Position numbers and translations under genes: made by a program. This document shows positions 18,128 to 27,683 of a stretch of 64,000 nucleotides of DNA, piece by piece (positions within the stretch are counted from its first letter, which is position 1; each line of letters starts with the position of its first letter). Under the pieces are notes generated by a model that was not told where the DNA came from, did not search any database, and saw nothing but the letters and a program-made list of their open reading frames with translations. Location of the stretch: assembly GCF_004681185.1 (NCBI RefSeq), contig NZ_SRIF01000005.1:62930-126929 (forward strand), written 5' to 3'. Source of the DNA: Haloarcula amylovorans (GTDB taxonomy: Archaea > Halobacteriota > Halobacteria > Halobacteriales > Haloarculaceae).

Positions 18128-18835
18128 ATGGACGGCGTCGTATTGGCCGCCGGGAAGGGGTCTCGGATGCAACCGCTCACTGAACAGCGGCCGAAGGGGC
18201 TGGTCGAAGTTGCCGGGCGTCCGCTACTCTCGTATGCTTTCGACGCGCTGCTGTCGGTCGGGTGTGACCGACTGGTCGTCGTGGTCGGCTACCGGGGCGA
18301 CGATATCGTCGCCCACTACGGCGAGTCGTATCGGGAGACGCCGCTCGGCTACGTCGAACAGCCCGATCGACTCGGAACGGCCCACGCCCTTCGGCAGGCG
18401 TTCCCAGTCGAAGAATCTCCCGTGGTCGTGATGAACGGCGACAACGTCTGCCGTGCCAATCTAGATGCCGCCGTCCGGCGACACCGCGAGACGGACGCCG
18501 CCGCGACGCTACTGGTCGAACCCGTCGCGCGCGAGCAGGCCCGGACGACCGGCGTCGTCGAGACGGACGCCGACGGCCGGGTTACTGGCCTCGTCGAGAA
18601 ACCCGATGACCCGCCGTCGTCGCTCGCCACGCGCGGATTCTACGTCTTCGACGCCGAAATCGATCCGGCGGTTCGACTCGTCACGCCGTCGGCCCGCGGC
18701 GAGTACGAACTCGCCGACGCCATCGACCTCCTCGTCCACGCGGGCCACCGCGTCGAGGCGGTCGAACTCGACGGCTGGTGTCACAACGTGAACGAACCCG
18801 CCGACCGCGAGCGCGTCGCCGACCGACTGCGGTAG
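18128..18835 (+). CDS. Sugar-phosphate nucleotidyltransferase
   Basis: A 235-residue nucleotidyltransferase of the glucose-1-phosphate thymidylyl/uridylyl-transferase type. The signature VLAAGKGSRMQPLTEQRPKG sits at residues 4-23 and the metal-site aspartate is in VVVMNGDNVC. It lacks the C-terminal left-handed beta-helix of longer bifunctional members. The sugar and base are not determined. The ATG at 18128 begins MDGVVLAAGKG exactly at the expected distance; a GTG at 18107 is less likely. It lies upstream of the sugar-uptake locus and may be unrelated to it. Confidence 0.9.
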   Translation: MDGVVLAAGKGSRMQPLTEQRPKGLVEVAGRPLLSYAFDALLSVGCDRLVVVVGYRGDDIVAHYGESYRETPLGYVEQPDRLGTAHALRQAFPVEESPVVVMNGDNVCRANLDAAVRRHRETDAAATLLVEPVAREQARTTGVVETDADGRVTGLVEKPDDPPSSLATRGFYVFDAEIDPAVRLVTPSARGEYELADAIDLLVHAGHRVEAVELDGWCHNVNEPADRERVADRLR

Positions 18836-18872
18836 CTATCGAGCAGAGAAAACGGGAGAATACGCGGTCGAA

Positions 18873-19943
18873 TTACCCTTCCATCCCGCTAAAGGATAGG
18901 CCGCCCTCGATGTACCGCTGTGCGAAGAGGTACACCAGCATGATGGGCAGCGCGAAGGTGAGCGCGAACGCGGAGAAGCGCGCCCACGGGATGGAGTACT
19001 CGTCGACCAACGAGTACAGACCGACCGGGAGCGTGTAGTTCTCGGTGCCCAACAGCGTCTGGGCGACGACGAACTCGGTCCACCCGGTCAGGAAGATGAA
19101 GATGAAGATGGTCGCCAGACCGGCGGCGGACATCGGGAGAATGACCTCCGTGACGACCCGCCACGGCGGCGCGCCGTCGACGACGGCGGCCTCCTCGTAG
19201 GAGACCGGGATGCCGTCCATGTACGTCTTCAATAGCCACGTGTTGAACGGCACGGCCGTCGCAGCGTAGTACACCGCAAGCGCTAGCTTGCTGTCGTTGA
19301 GCCCGAACTGGACGTAGATAGCGTACATCCCGATCAGCAGGGCGACGCCGAGGCCGCCTCCAACCTGCGTCAACAGGACGTAGAGGAACAGTACCTTCCG
19401 ACGAAAGAGGAACTCACGGCGCGACAGTGCATACGACGCCGGAATAATCAGTGCCATCGCGATGAGTACCGTCGGGATAGCGACAGTGACGCTGTTCCAG
19501 AGGTACGTCTTGAAGCTCGAGGGACGCTCGACACCGTAGGCCGAGGCGTCCAGTAGCATGACTTCGGGCGTGACTAGCGAGAGGTTGCTCAGCGGAATCG
19601 AGACGACCAGACTGGGTATCCCGATATCACCGAGTACCCAGATAAATGGCTGCAACGTCGGGTTTTCCGGGAAGAGACTGAAGTCGTTCGAGGTGTATAA
19701 CGAGGCACCGCTGCCAGATAGCGCCGCCGTCAGGATCCAGTAGATGGGAAAGAGCAACAATAACACGACGACGAGTGCTACGATGGTCCCACCGATGATC
19801 TTCAGCACTTCGCTGGCTGGCAACTCCCCGTTCTGCACGCTCCGAGCGGTGTGTCGCCAATCACGAAGCGTTCGGGCAGGTGCGGTCGCGACGTTCTTTG
19901 CGTCTTCTGCGAGCTTTCGTGTGATACTACTCAGTAGATCCAT
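18873..19943 (-). CDS. Carbohydrate ABC transporter permease (MalG type)
   Basis: A 356-residue inner-membrane permease of the binding-protein-dependent sugar ABC transporters. About six helices follow a cytoplasmic N-terminal region; the EAA loop is EEAAVVDGAPPWRVVTEVIL (about residues 257-276). An insert between helices 1 and 2 is longer than in bacterial MalG. The ATG at 19943 overlaps the stop of the upstream permease (TGATG); an in-frame start at 19991 lies inside that gene and was rejected. Last gene of the minus-strand transporter operon. Confidence 0.92.
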   Translation of the reverse strand: MDLLSSITRKLAEDAKNVATAPARTLRDWRHTARSVQNGELPASEVLKIIGGTIVALVVVLLLLFPIYWILTAALSGSGASLYTSNDFSLFPENPTLQPFIWVLGDIGIPSLVVSIPLSNLSLVTPEVMLLDASAYGVERPSSFKTYLWNSVTVAIPTVLIAMALIIPASYALSRREFLFRRKVLFLYVLLTQVGGGLGVALLIGMYAIYVQFGLNDSKLALAVYYAATAVPFNTWLLKTYMDGIPVSYEEAAVVDGAPPWRVVTEVILPMSAAGLATIFIFIFLTGWTEFVVAQTLLGTENYTLPVGLYSLVDEYSIPWARFSAFALTFALPIMLVYLFAQRYIEGGLSFSGMEG

Positions 19944-20905
19944 CAGTCGTTCACCCCGTCGGCGAGTCGTCCTTTCTTGACGTTCAGCCACATGAACGCG
20001 CCGATGAACACCAGCGCGATGATGCTAATGGTCGCCCCACGGCCGTACTTCTGGAAGCTCAGCGCTTCCCGGTAGCCGTAGACGATGATGAGCTCGTTGG
20101 CTCTGGCCGGGCCGCCCTGGTTGAACACGTACGGGATCAGGAACTGCTGGAACGACGCTGCCGAGGTGAGAATCGTCGCGAACAGCACCGGCCGCTTGAT
20201 CGACGGTAAGGTGACGTGGAAGAACCGCGAGAAGAAGCCGGCTCCGTCGACGACGGCGGCCTCGTGTAGCTCCTCCGAGACGTCCTGTAGGGCGCTGACG
20301 GTGATGATGACCATGAACGGGTACGCGAGCCACATTTCGGTGACGTTGTAAGCGATAAAGGCCGTCCAGCGGCCCGAAAGCCAACCGACGCTCTGGAAGC
20401 CTAGCCCCGTTAATAGCTGGTTCATCAGTCCGAAATCAGCCGAGCTGAAGATTCCGCGCCACACCGTGATGGTGAAGATGGCTGGCAGTCCCATCGGGAG
20501 GATGATGAACGAACGCATCAGCCGCTTGCCGCGGACGTAGTCGCTTGTCACGACTAGTGCGACCGACACCGACAGGAATATCTTCAGGATGACGCTCGTC
20601 GCTACGAACAGCCACGTCACGCCGAAGGAGTTCCAGAACTGTCCGTCGGTCAGGACGCTCACGTAGTTCTCGATACCAACGAACGACGCCTCGCCGAAGG
20701 TTAACACCGCGATGATGCCCTCACCGGCAAAGAGATTTGCCGGTTCGGCGTTGGTAAAGGAGATACCGATCAGGTAGACGACCGGAAACAGCATGAACGT
20801 CGAGAAGACGAACAGTCCGGGCAACACCAACAGCAGCGAAGCGTCGTCACTATCGAGGAACGGAATCTTTTCGACGCGGTCTGCAACGCGTGTTGCCGTA
20901 CTCAT
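19943..20905 (-). CDS. Carbohydrate ABC transporter permease (MalF type)
   Basis: A 320-residue permease with six to seven helices and the EAA motif ELHEAAVVDGAGFFSRFFHV (about residues 213-232). It pairs with the MalG-type permease to form the channel of a sugar importer. It starts 8 bases after the stop of the binding-protein gene and overlaps the next permease at its own stop. Confidence 0.92.
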   Translation of the reverse strand: MSTATRVADRVEKIPFLDSDDASLLLVLPGLFVFSTFMLFPVVYLIGISFTNAEPANLFAGEGIIAVLTFGEASFVGIENYVSVLTDGQFWNSFGVTWLFVATSVILKIFLSVSVALVVTSDYVRGKRLMRSFIILPMGLPAIFTITVWRGIFSSADFGLMNQLLTGLGFQSVGWLSGRWTAFIAYNVTEMWLAYPFMVIITVSALQDVSEELHEAAVVDGAGFFSRFFHVTLPSIKRPVLFATILTSAASFQQFLIPYVFNQGGPARANELIIVYGYREALSFQKYGRGATISIIALVFIGAFMWLNVKKGRLADGVND

Positions 20906-20913
20906 TATGCGGG

Positions 20914-22194
20914 TTAGTCTTCCCAGTTGCTACGGACCTGCTCTGCGGCGGCGTCCATCGCCTCCTGAGCAGAGGAATCGCCGTTGAACGCACGAGTCAG
21001 GGCGTCGTTGACCGGCTGCCAGACACCGTCCATGTCGGGGTGGCTCGGCATCGGCGTCCCCTGACCGGCCGACTGAGAGTAGGCCTGCACCGTCTCGGGC
21101 AGGCCGTCTCCGCCGACGAGGTTGCTGAGGACCGGGATCGAGCCGAGGTCGCTCGCCAGTTTGGTTATGTGGTCCTCGTTGGTTGCGAACCACTCGGTGA
21201 ACTCCCGTGCGGCCGCGGCGTCGTCGCCGCCGTCTTCCATCGCCGAGGCGAAGTACCACATCTGGATACCCGTGTACGGCCGCGGCTCCCCGTCGCTCAT
21301 CTCGGGGAAACTGAAGACTTCGTAGTTGACGTCGTTGTCGTTGAGTGTCGCCAGCGACCACGGACCGTTGATGGTGAAGGCGGCGTTACCCTCGTTAAAC
21401 GCCGCGGCCTGCGGTTCGTAGGTCGGGTCGTTCGGCATGTACGGGACGAAGTTCTCGAGCATGAACTCGACGCCCTGTACCGTCTCGCTCTTGTTGACGC
21501 CGAGTTTGTCGTCGGCACTGTTGTCGTAGAGGTACCCACCGAAGGCGTGCAGCCACGCGCTAGTAAAGTAGCCGTCGGCGAACGGGAACGCCAGTCCGTA
21601 CTGGCCGTTGTCCGGGTCGTGATTCTCCTCAATGAGGGTGAGCATCTCGTCGACGCTCTCTGGCGTCGAATCGACGATGTCTCGGTTGACGATGGGCGTC
21701 ACCGTCTCGGCACCGTACGGGAGACCGACGAGGTTTCCATCGTACTGGATGGCGTCCTGTGCCGTCTCCGTGAACTGGCCGAGGTCTATCGACACCTCGT
21801 CGCTCTTATCCACGACGAAGCCCTGCTCGTAGACGTTGCCAGCCCAGTCGTGTGCCCAGTCGAATATGTGTGGTCCCTCGCCGGCCGGAATCGCACTCGT
21901 CGTCTTCTGCTGGAGGTCGGAGATGTCCGCCCCTTCGATTGTGTTGCTGGTCTCGTCGTTGTACGTGCTGATGACCTCTTCACGGATCGCGAGCTCGCTA
22001 TCGGAGAGCGAGTACCACGCTGTGGCGGTCCCGCCCGAGCCGCTGCTGCTCGACCCGTCCGAGCCGTCACTGGAGTTTCCGTCGCCGCCGTCGCTTCCGC
22101 CGTCGTTGTTCTCTTGGACGCTACAGCCAGCGAGTGCTGTCGCGGCACCGATACCACCAATCTGTTTCATCAGCGTTCTGCGGTCCATTGTCAT
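20914..22194 (-). CDS. Extracellular sugar-binding lipoprotein (MalE type)
   Basis: A 426-residue solute-binding protein. The N-terminus DRRTLMKQIGGIGAATALAG combines a twin-arginine signal with a lipobox LAGC, so it should be exported folded and anchored by lipid. A Ser/Gly/Asp-rich linker follows, then the binding-protein fold (AFTINGPWSLATLND and AREFTEWFATNEDHITKLAS regions). Maltodextrin or trehalose as the ligand is inferred from the neighbouring amylase and glucoamylases. The start at 22194 is preferred to one at 22224 because it puts the RR motif close to the N-terminus. TATA-like GATTTAAGT is 32-40 bases upstream. Confidence 0.92.
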   Translation of the reverse strand: MTMDRRTLMKQIGGIGAATALAGCSVQENNDGGSDGGDGNSSDGSDGSSSSGSGGTATAWYSLSDSELAIREEVISTYNDETSNTIEGADISDLQQKTTSAIPAGEGPHIFDWAHDWAGNVYEQGFVVDKSDEVSIDLGQFTETAQDAIQYDGNLVGLPYGAETVTPIVNRDIVDSTPESVDEMLTLIEENHDPDNGQYGLAFPFADGYFTSAWLHAFGGYLYDNSADDKLGVNKSETVQGVEFMLENFVPYMPNDPTYEPQAAAFNEGNAAFTINGPWSLATLNDNDVNYEVFSFPEMSDGEPRPYTGIQMWYFASAMEDGGDDAAAAREFTEWFATNEDHITKLASDLGSIPVLSNLVGGDGLPETVQAYSQSAGQGTPMPSHPDMDGVWQPVNDALTRAFNGDSSAQEAMDAAAEQVRSNWED

Positions 22195-22485
22195 GGATGG
22201 ATAATGGATGAAATAGTCTTTCACAACTTAAATCATTCGGATACTCACAAACGTTCATCACATATGCTCCGACTGCTACAGCTCATGATGATCGAAGAAT
22301 CACTCGGCGAGCGGGTGGCGTGAACGGTATTACCCGGCGCTCACGACGTAAATTATCCTCCATGCACAAAAGTAATACGAAATCATACTTCGCTCCTACC
22401 GCCAGTGGCTGAATCTACGGTTGACTATTCAAACTAAGTTCGAAAAATAGGAACTGTGAAATAGCGGGCTGGCAACGCTTGGACT

Positions 22486-24561
22486 ATGCACCACCCCGGT
22501 CCACCACGGTTTTGCTCCGTCGGCGAGTCAGTCGAATTAGCGCCACGGCGGCCGGAGCCCGACGCTGATTTCCGATGGCGACTCGCGGACGTTCCGGCGT
22601 CGAGTTCGGTCTCGCTGGGCGACGGTCCCGTCGTCCACCTCGAACCGGACGCGCCGGGCACCTACCGCGTTGAACTCTCCGCGCCGGACGGGACGCACAC
22701 GCAGACAGTGCGTGCGTTCCCGGCCTCGACCACGCAACCCGTTCGGTTCAGCGCCACTGCAGACGACGTCGTCGAAGGCGACCCCGCCGACGTCGCCGAT
22801 GCCGAGAATTGCGTCGTCTTCGGGAAGTTCAACGACTTCACGATGGGCAGTCACTGGGCGACAGAAGAAGATGGCGAGTGGGTTCTGGAAACGGAACTCC
22901 CGCCGGGGACGCACACGGCGAGTTTCGCGTTCGACGGGGAGTTCGATCCGTATGCGACCGACGAAGTCACTATCGAGGGGGCCGGCCGACCGCGTATCGA
23001 ACTCGACAGCTACCGCGAGGGCGAGGAACTGGTCGTCACCGCTGACGCGCGCGCCGCGCCCGACGGGAACGACCCCGATGTAGAGTTCCACTTTGACGAC
23101 AGAGATTCGCTCGACGAATCGGCGGTCGATATCGACGGCGACGAACTGCGAGCGCCCGTCGACTCACTGCCGGTTCTCTCTCGCGTCCACGCCGTCGCCG
23201 TTGCCGAACAGCACAGCATCGCTGATACGCTCGAAATCCGTTCCGGCGCGTCCGGGGACCTCACGATCTCCCGGCCCGCAGACGCCCCCGAGTGGGCCGC
23301 CGACGCGACCATCTACGAGATCTTCGTCCGCGAGTTCGTCGGCGACATCGCGGAGACCTCCTTCGAGGAGATCGAGCGCCGGGTTCCGTACATCGAGTCG
23401 TTGGGCGTCGACGTGGTGTGGTTCACCCCGGTCGTCCAGAGTCCGACGCGACACGGCTATCACATCACGGACCTTTTCGACACCGCCACTGACCTCGGCA
23501 CGCGCGAAGAGTTCCGGTCGCTGGTCGACCGCTTCCACGAAGCGGACATCCGCGTCATCTTCGACCTCGTCGTCAACCACACCTCGCGGGACCACCCGTA
23601 CTTCCAGTTCCACCGCGCCGGCGTCCCGGAGTACGCCGATCACTACGAGCGCGTCCCCGCCGAGTCCGATGTGACCGATGTGGACTGGGCGGGTGACGAC
23701 GCTCCGGGGCTTTACTTCAACTGGACGCGAATCCCCAACGTCAACTACGACTCGCTCGCCGTCCGCCGGTGGATGCTCGACGTGGTCGAGGAGTGGGCCG
23801 ACGAAGTCGATGGCTTCCGCTGTGACGTGGCGTGGGGCGTCCCGCACGGCTTCTGGAAGGAAGTCCGCGAGCGGGTGAAAGCCCACGACTCCGAGTTCCT
23901 CCTGCTGGACGAGACGGTGCCACACCGTGACGCCGCCTTCCGGGAAAACGAGTTCGACGTCCACTACGACCCGGACTTCTATTTCGCCCTGCAGGACATT
24001 GGCCGCGGCGAGGAACCGGCGACGGTGTTGTTCGACGCCCTGGCGGAGTCCCAGCAGTGGGGCTACCCCGACCGCGCGGTTCACATGCGCTACGTCGAGA
24101 ACCACGACGAGGACCGCTACCGCGACGAGTGCGGGCCAGAACCGCTCCGAGCGGCCGTCGGGGCGACGTTCACCGTCCCCGGCGTGCCCATGATATACTA
24201 CGGACAGGAACGCGGCGTCGAGGAGCAACGAGGGACGATGCGCTGGCACGACGGCGACACCGAACTGACCGACTTTCACCGCCGACTGGTGACTGTTCGG
24301 GACGAACATCCCGCGCTGCGCGCGCCCGGCGTCGACCCGGTAGAGTGGACCGTCGTCGACGGTGACGAGAATGGTGTCGTCGCCTACGAGCGCGCCGACG
24401 ACGAGGAGACGCTCGTGGTCGTCCTGAACTTCGCCGCCAAGGACGCGACCGTTACCCTCGACCGCGAGGTGACCGGTCGCGACCTCCTCTCAGAGACTGA
24501 CGTGACGACCGACGACGGTCTGCGGGTCGCCGACGTGGTCGTGACGCGCGTCGCGGAGTGA
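22486..24561 (+). CDS. GH13 alpha-amylase family glycosidase (maltogenic/cyclomaltodextrinase-like)
   Basis: A 691-residue enzyme without signal peptide, so cytoplasmic. The first 260 residues hold beta-sandwich modules; the TIM barrel then shows GH13 regions I (DLVVNHTSRDHP), II (GFRCDVAWG, nucleophile Asp), III (LLLDETVP, acid/base Glu) and IV (YVENHDED). A C-terminal beta domain ends the chain. It would cut imported maltodextrins or cyclodextrins; exact specificity is open. It is divergent from the transporter operon, sharing a 291-base control region. Confidence 0.93.
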   Translation: MHHPGPPRFCSVGESVELAPRRPEPDADFRWRLADVPASSSVSLGDGPVVHLEPDAPGTYRVELSAPDGTHTQTVRAFPASTTQPVRFSATADDVVEGDPADVADAENCVVFGKFNDFTMGSHWATEEDGEWVLETELPPGTHTASFAFDGEFDPYATDEVTIEGAGRPRIELDSYREGEELVVTADARAAPDGNDPDVEFHFDDRDSLDESAVDIDGDELRAPVDSLPVLSRVHAVAVAEQHSIADTLEIRSGASGDLTISRPADAPEWAADATIYEIFVREFVGDIAETSFEEIERRVPYIESLGVDVVWFTPVVQSPTRHGYHITDLFDTATDLGTREEFRSLVDRFHEADIRVIFDLVVNHTSRDHPYFQFHRAGVPEYADHYERVPAESDVTDVDWAGDDAPGLYFNWTRIPNVNYDSLAVRRWMLDVVEEWADEVDGFRCDVAWGVPHGFWKEVRERVKAHDSEFLLLDETVPHRDAAFRENEFDVHYDPDFYFALQDIGRGEEPATVLFDALAESQQWGYPDRAVHMRYVENHDEDRYRDECGPEPLRAAVGATFTVPGVPMIYYGQERGVEEQRGTMRWHDGDTELTDFHRRLVTVRDEHPALRAPGVDPVEWTVVDGDENGVVAYERADDEETLVVVLNFAAKDATVTLDREVTGRDLLSETDVTTDDGLRVADVVVTRVAE

Positions 24562-24778
24562 CGTGAGAACTCACCGGCTATAGAGCGACCCTCCCGCTTG
24601 CGATGGCGCTCCTTCTCAGGGGGCAGCCGTGATACACGGCCCGTTTCACAAACTCTCCTCGTGAGGGGTTTAGATGCTGGTTAAATGCTGCGGGTTATTG
24701 TTTCATATAGTTTCTGGCTGCTACTAGGATATATTTGACTTGATAATAATAAGAAAGCTATTCGTAGAATCCGATGCG

Positions 24779-26236
24779 ATGTCAAGACAGACCTCCGATA
24801 GTAGTACCAGCCGCCGAGCGCTTCTCAAAGCCTTCGGCGGCGCGGCCGCCCTCACCAGCGTTGGCGGCGTCGGCAGCGCCCTCGCACAGCAGTCTTCCAA
24901 TAACAGTGACAGCAGTGGTTCTACCGATGCTCTCACCGGCTGGACCTCCATCCACGGCGGGCCGGGGAACACGAGTTACGCCCCCGACGCGTCCGGGCCG
25001 AAAGAGGGAGTCAACCGCCGCTGGGTGGCGGACCCGGAACCGGGAAGCGACAGTGGCTACTCGACGCCAGTCGTCTACGACGGGACGGCGTACGTCGGAG
25101 CAAACGAGTTCTACGCGATGGACGCGGCCACCGGTGACGTCCGCTGGGCGTTCTCGACTGACGACTCCGAACGAGAGGCCGACACAGATGATATCGACAT
25201 AGGAAACCGGTTTCATACGCCCGCGACGGACGGAGAGACAGTGTACGTCGGCACCGGAAACCCCAGTAGCATTCGAGGAACCGTCTACGCAGTCGACCCC
25301 GAGAGCGGCACCGAGAAGTGGCGTTTCCAGCGGAACCCGCCCGAAGGCCCCAGTCAAAAGAGACTGGCTTACACCACGATTACAGTCGACAACGACCGGG
25401 TTTTCGCTATCGGCCAGAGTACCCTAATTCAGAGTGTGCTCGTCGCTCTCGACGCGGAGACCGGCGAGAAACTGTGGTCGGCCGAAGTCGGCGGTGGTGA
25501 CCCGGATTACGGCTTCACTGCCGGAGCGGCCGCCGCCGAAGACGGGATGGTATTTACGAAGGCCGACGGTACTATCGTCGCATTCGACGGTGAGACCGGC
25601 GATATCGTCTGGACATTCGACGGGAACGTCTTCAGTGCGACGGCAGTCCAGACGCTCGCCATCGACGATGGTACCGTCTACACGAGCGGTGCGGTTGGTG
25701 GAGACGAGTTCAACGACAACTACAAACTGCTCGCTCTGAACGCAGACGACGGCAGCGTCGAGTGGACGTTCAAACTGCAGACGAACGTCAGTCTGCGATG
25801 GCACGCCCCAATCGTAGACGACGAGTCGGTATACACCCACTACAGCCCCCGTTTCGACGTCGATGAAGAAGTTACCGCGACGGTCGCCGTCTCGCGCGAG
25901 GATGGCACGCTCCAGTACGAGGGTGCGAAACTCGGTAACGTCGCCGACGGCGTTGTCTACACAGAGGACGCCGCCTACGCTGCGGCCGACGGGTCGAAAC
26001 TGTTCAAGTACGGCGTCGAGGGCGAGGGCCCTGCGGTGTACGGAGACGGGCTCTTCTTCGGTGGCGACCGGGTGTTCGCGCTAGAACCCGGTCAGGGGAG
26101 GGCGACGCTTCCCGAACCCGAGACCCCGGAGCAACCGGACGAACCGGCCGACGACCCGGATGAACCGACTGACGGTCCAGACTACCCATCCGAGACGCCC
26201 GACGACTCGGACGACGACCCGGTCTGCGAGGCCTAA
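24779..26236 (+). CDS. Tat-exported PQQ-type beta-propeller protein
   Basis: A 485-residue protein with twin-arginine signal SRRALLKAFGGAAALTSVGG. The body contains repeated PQQ-like blades, for example NEFYAMDAATGDVRWAF, VYAVDPESGTEKWRF, LVALDAETGEKLWSAEVGGG and TIVAFDGETGDIVWTFDGN. No dehydrogenase active-site pattern was found, so it may be a scaffold or BamB-like surface protein rather than an enzyme. The last 45 residues are a Pro/Asp/Glu-rich tail ending VCEA. It lies inside the sugar locus with its own AT-rich upstream region. The start at 24779 is used because it places the RR motif 12 residues in. Confidence 0.85.
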   Translation: MSRQTSDSSTSRRALLKAFGGAAALTSVGGVGSALAQQSSNNSDSSGSTDALTGWTSIHGGPGNTSYAPDASGPKEGVNRRWVADPEPGSDSGYSTPVVYDGTAYVGANEFYAMDAATGDVRWAFSTDDSEREADTDDIDIGNRFHTPATDGETVYVGTGNPSSIRGTVYAVDPESGTEKWRFQRNPPEGPSQKRLAYTTITVDNDRVFAIGQSTLIQSVLVALDAETGEKLWSAEVGGGDPDYGFTAGAAAAEDGMVFTKADGTIVAFDGETGDIVWTFDGNVFSATAVQTLAIDDGTVYTSGAVGGDEFNDNYKLLALNADDGSVEWTFKLQTNVSLRWHAPIVDDESVYTHYSPRFDVDEEVTATVAVSREDGTLQYEGAKLGNVADGVVYTEDAAYAAADGSKLFKYGVEGEGPAVYGDGLFFGGDRVFALEPGQGRATLPEPETPEQPDEPADDPDEPTDGPDYPSETPDDSDDDPVCEA

Positions 26237-26485
26237 CGAACTGCCTGTCGGCGTTGTCACTCCTCTTTTCACTCCGATGTGTATCTCGTGACTGACGAGC
26301 AGTGCGCGCCGGCATAACGGTCGTGGTAGCCCCCACCGCCGAAGGCTACGTTGCTGATCAGTGCCTCTCACGCCGTCACTTCACCCCGCCTATCGTTTGA
26401 TAGATGTGAACTATTGCCATTCTCACGGCTCGTCTCGGAAAAAAAACCTACGAAATTTCCCCTCATAGATTCACTTTTTTGGGGA

Positions 26486-26494
26486 ACATTTATC
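26486..26494 (+). promoter_or_regulatory. TATA-like box of the sugar ABC ATPase gene
   Basis: ACATTTATC lies 26-34 bases before the ATG at 26520, so the transcript would start at or next to the start codon. Confidence 0.45.
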
Positions 26495-26519
26495 ATGCGG
26501 GACACGTACACGGGTACTA

Positions 26520-27683
26520 ATGGCGAGTCTCGAACTGAAAGCACTGAGAAAGGAGTTCGATGGTGGGTCCATCGTCGCGGTCGACGACCTGGAACTGTTC
26601 ATCGAGGACGGAGAGTTCGTAACGGTCGTGGGACCGTCCGGCTGTGGGAAATCGACGACGCTGCGGATGATCGCCGGTCTCGAACGACCGACCAGCGGTC
26701 GTATCCATATCGGCGGCAACGACATCACAGACGTTCACGCGCGCCACCGCGACGTGGCGATGGTGTTTCAGAACTACGCGCTGTATCCGCACAAGACCAT
26801 CCAGCAGAACATGGCCTTCGGCCTGCGGATGAGCACGGACATGTCCGCGGAGAAACGCGAACAGCGCGTCTACGAGGCCGCGGAGATGATGGGCATCGAG
26901 GACTTACTCGACGACACGCCCGGGGAACTCTCCGGCGGGCAGAAACAGCGGGTCGCACTCGGCCGCGCTATCGTCCGCGAACCCGACGTGTTCCTCTTCG
27001 ACGAACCGCTGTCGAACTTAGACGCGAAACTGCGGACGACGATGCGGACCGAGATCCAGCGCCTGCAGGAGGAACTGGGCATCACGTCGGTGTACGTCAC
27101 CCACGACCAGGAAGAGGCGATGACGATGGGCGACCGCATCGTCATCCTCAACGACGGGAAACTCCAGCAGACGGGCAAGCCCACCGAGGTGTACCAGAAC
27201 CCCACCAACCAGTTCGTGGCCGGGTTCGTCGGGTCACCATCGATGAACTTCATCGACATCGAGGCCACACCCATCGATAGCGGCGTCCGCCTGACTGGAG
27301 CCGACGGCGCGTTCTCCTACCACCTCACGTCGGGCCGGACCGACACGTTCGGCGACATCAGTGGCACCTACGTCCTCGGTATCCGGCCGGAACACGTCGT
27401 CGTCAGCGAGGACGGCGGAGAGGACGCCGTCCCGGCGACGGTGGACGTGGTCGAACCTATCGGGAGCGACAACTACCTCTACTTGGATCTCGGAACGGAA
27501 TCGCGGAGCTTCGATACCGAGGACGCGCCGGACTTCATCGCTCGCGTCCCGGCCGACATCGAACCGGAGGTCGGCGACCTGATTCATATCTCCTTCGAGG
27601 AGTCTTCTGTCCACCTGTTCGACACAGAGACGGGCGAGGCAGTCACAGCGGCCGACGAACCGACCGTCACCGCGCCCCAGTAA
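26520..27683 (+). CDS. Sugar ABC transporter ATP-binding protein (MalK/UgpC type)
   Basis: A 387-residue ATPase. Walker A GPSGCGKST (about residues 38-46), signature LSGGQKQRVALGRAI, Walker B VFLFDEPLSNLD and the H-loop TSVYVTHDQEEAMTMGDR are intact. The C-terminal third has the TOBE/OB domain of CUT1-family ATPases (YVLGIRPEHVVV). It most likely powers the permease pair at 18.9-20.9 kb although it is about 6 kb away and on the other strand. The ATG is the first in frame after its TATA-like box. Confidence 0.94.
   Translation: MASLELKALRKEFDGGSIVAVDDLELFIEDGEFVTVVGPSGCGKSTTLRMIAGLERPTSGRIHIGGNDITDVHARHRDVAMVFQNYALYPHKTIQQNMAFGLRMSTDMSAEKREQRVYEAAEMMGIEDLLDDTPGELSGGQKQRVALGRAIVREPDVFLFDEPLSNLDAKLRTTMRTEIQRLQEELGITSVYVTHDQEEAMTMGDRIVILNDGKLQQTGKPTEVYQNPTNQFVAGFVGSPSMNFIDIEATPIDSGVRLTGADGAFSYHLTSGRTDTFGDISGTYVLGIRPEHVVVSEDGGEDAVPATVDVVEPIGSDNYLYLDLGTESRSFDTEDAPDFIARVPADIEPEVGDLIHISFEESSVHLFDTETGEAVTAADEPTVTAPQ

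Noticed and set aside
20890..22323. A 477-codon plus-strand open frame over the binding-protein gene
   Set aside because: Antisense to a clear Tat lipoprotein; it has no domain, and its length only reflects the high GC content.
26515..26528. A TrmB-type operator: TACT-N6-GAGT at the start of the sugar ATPase gene
   Set aside because: The spacing is one to two bases shorter than the TACT-N7/8-GAGTA site I recall for haloarchaeal TrmB, the last A is missing, and no second clear copy was found upstream of the other sugar genes.
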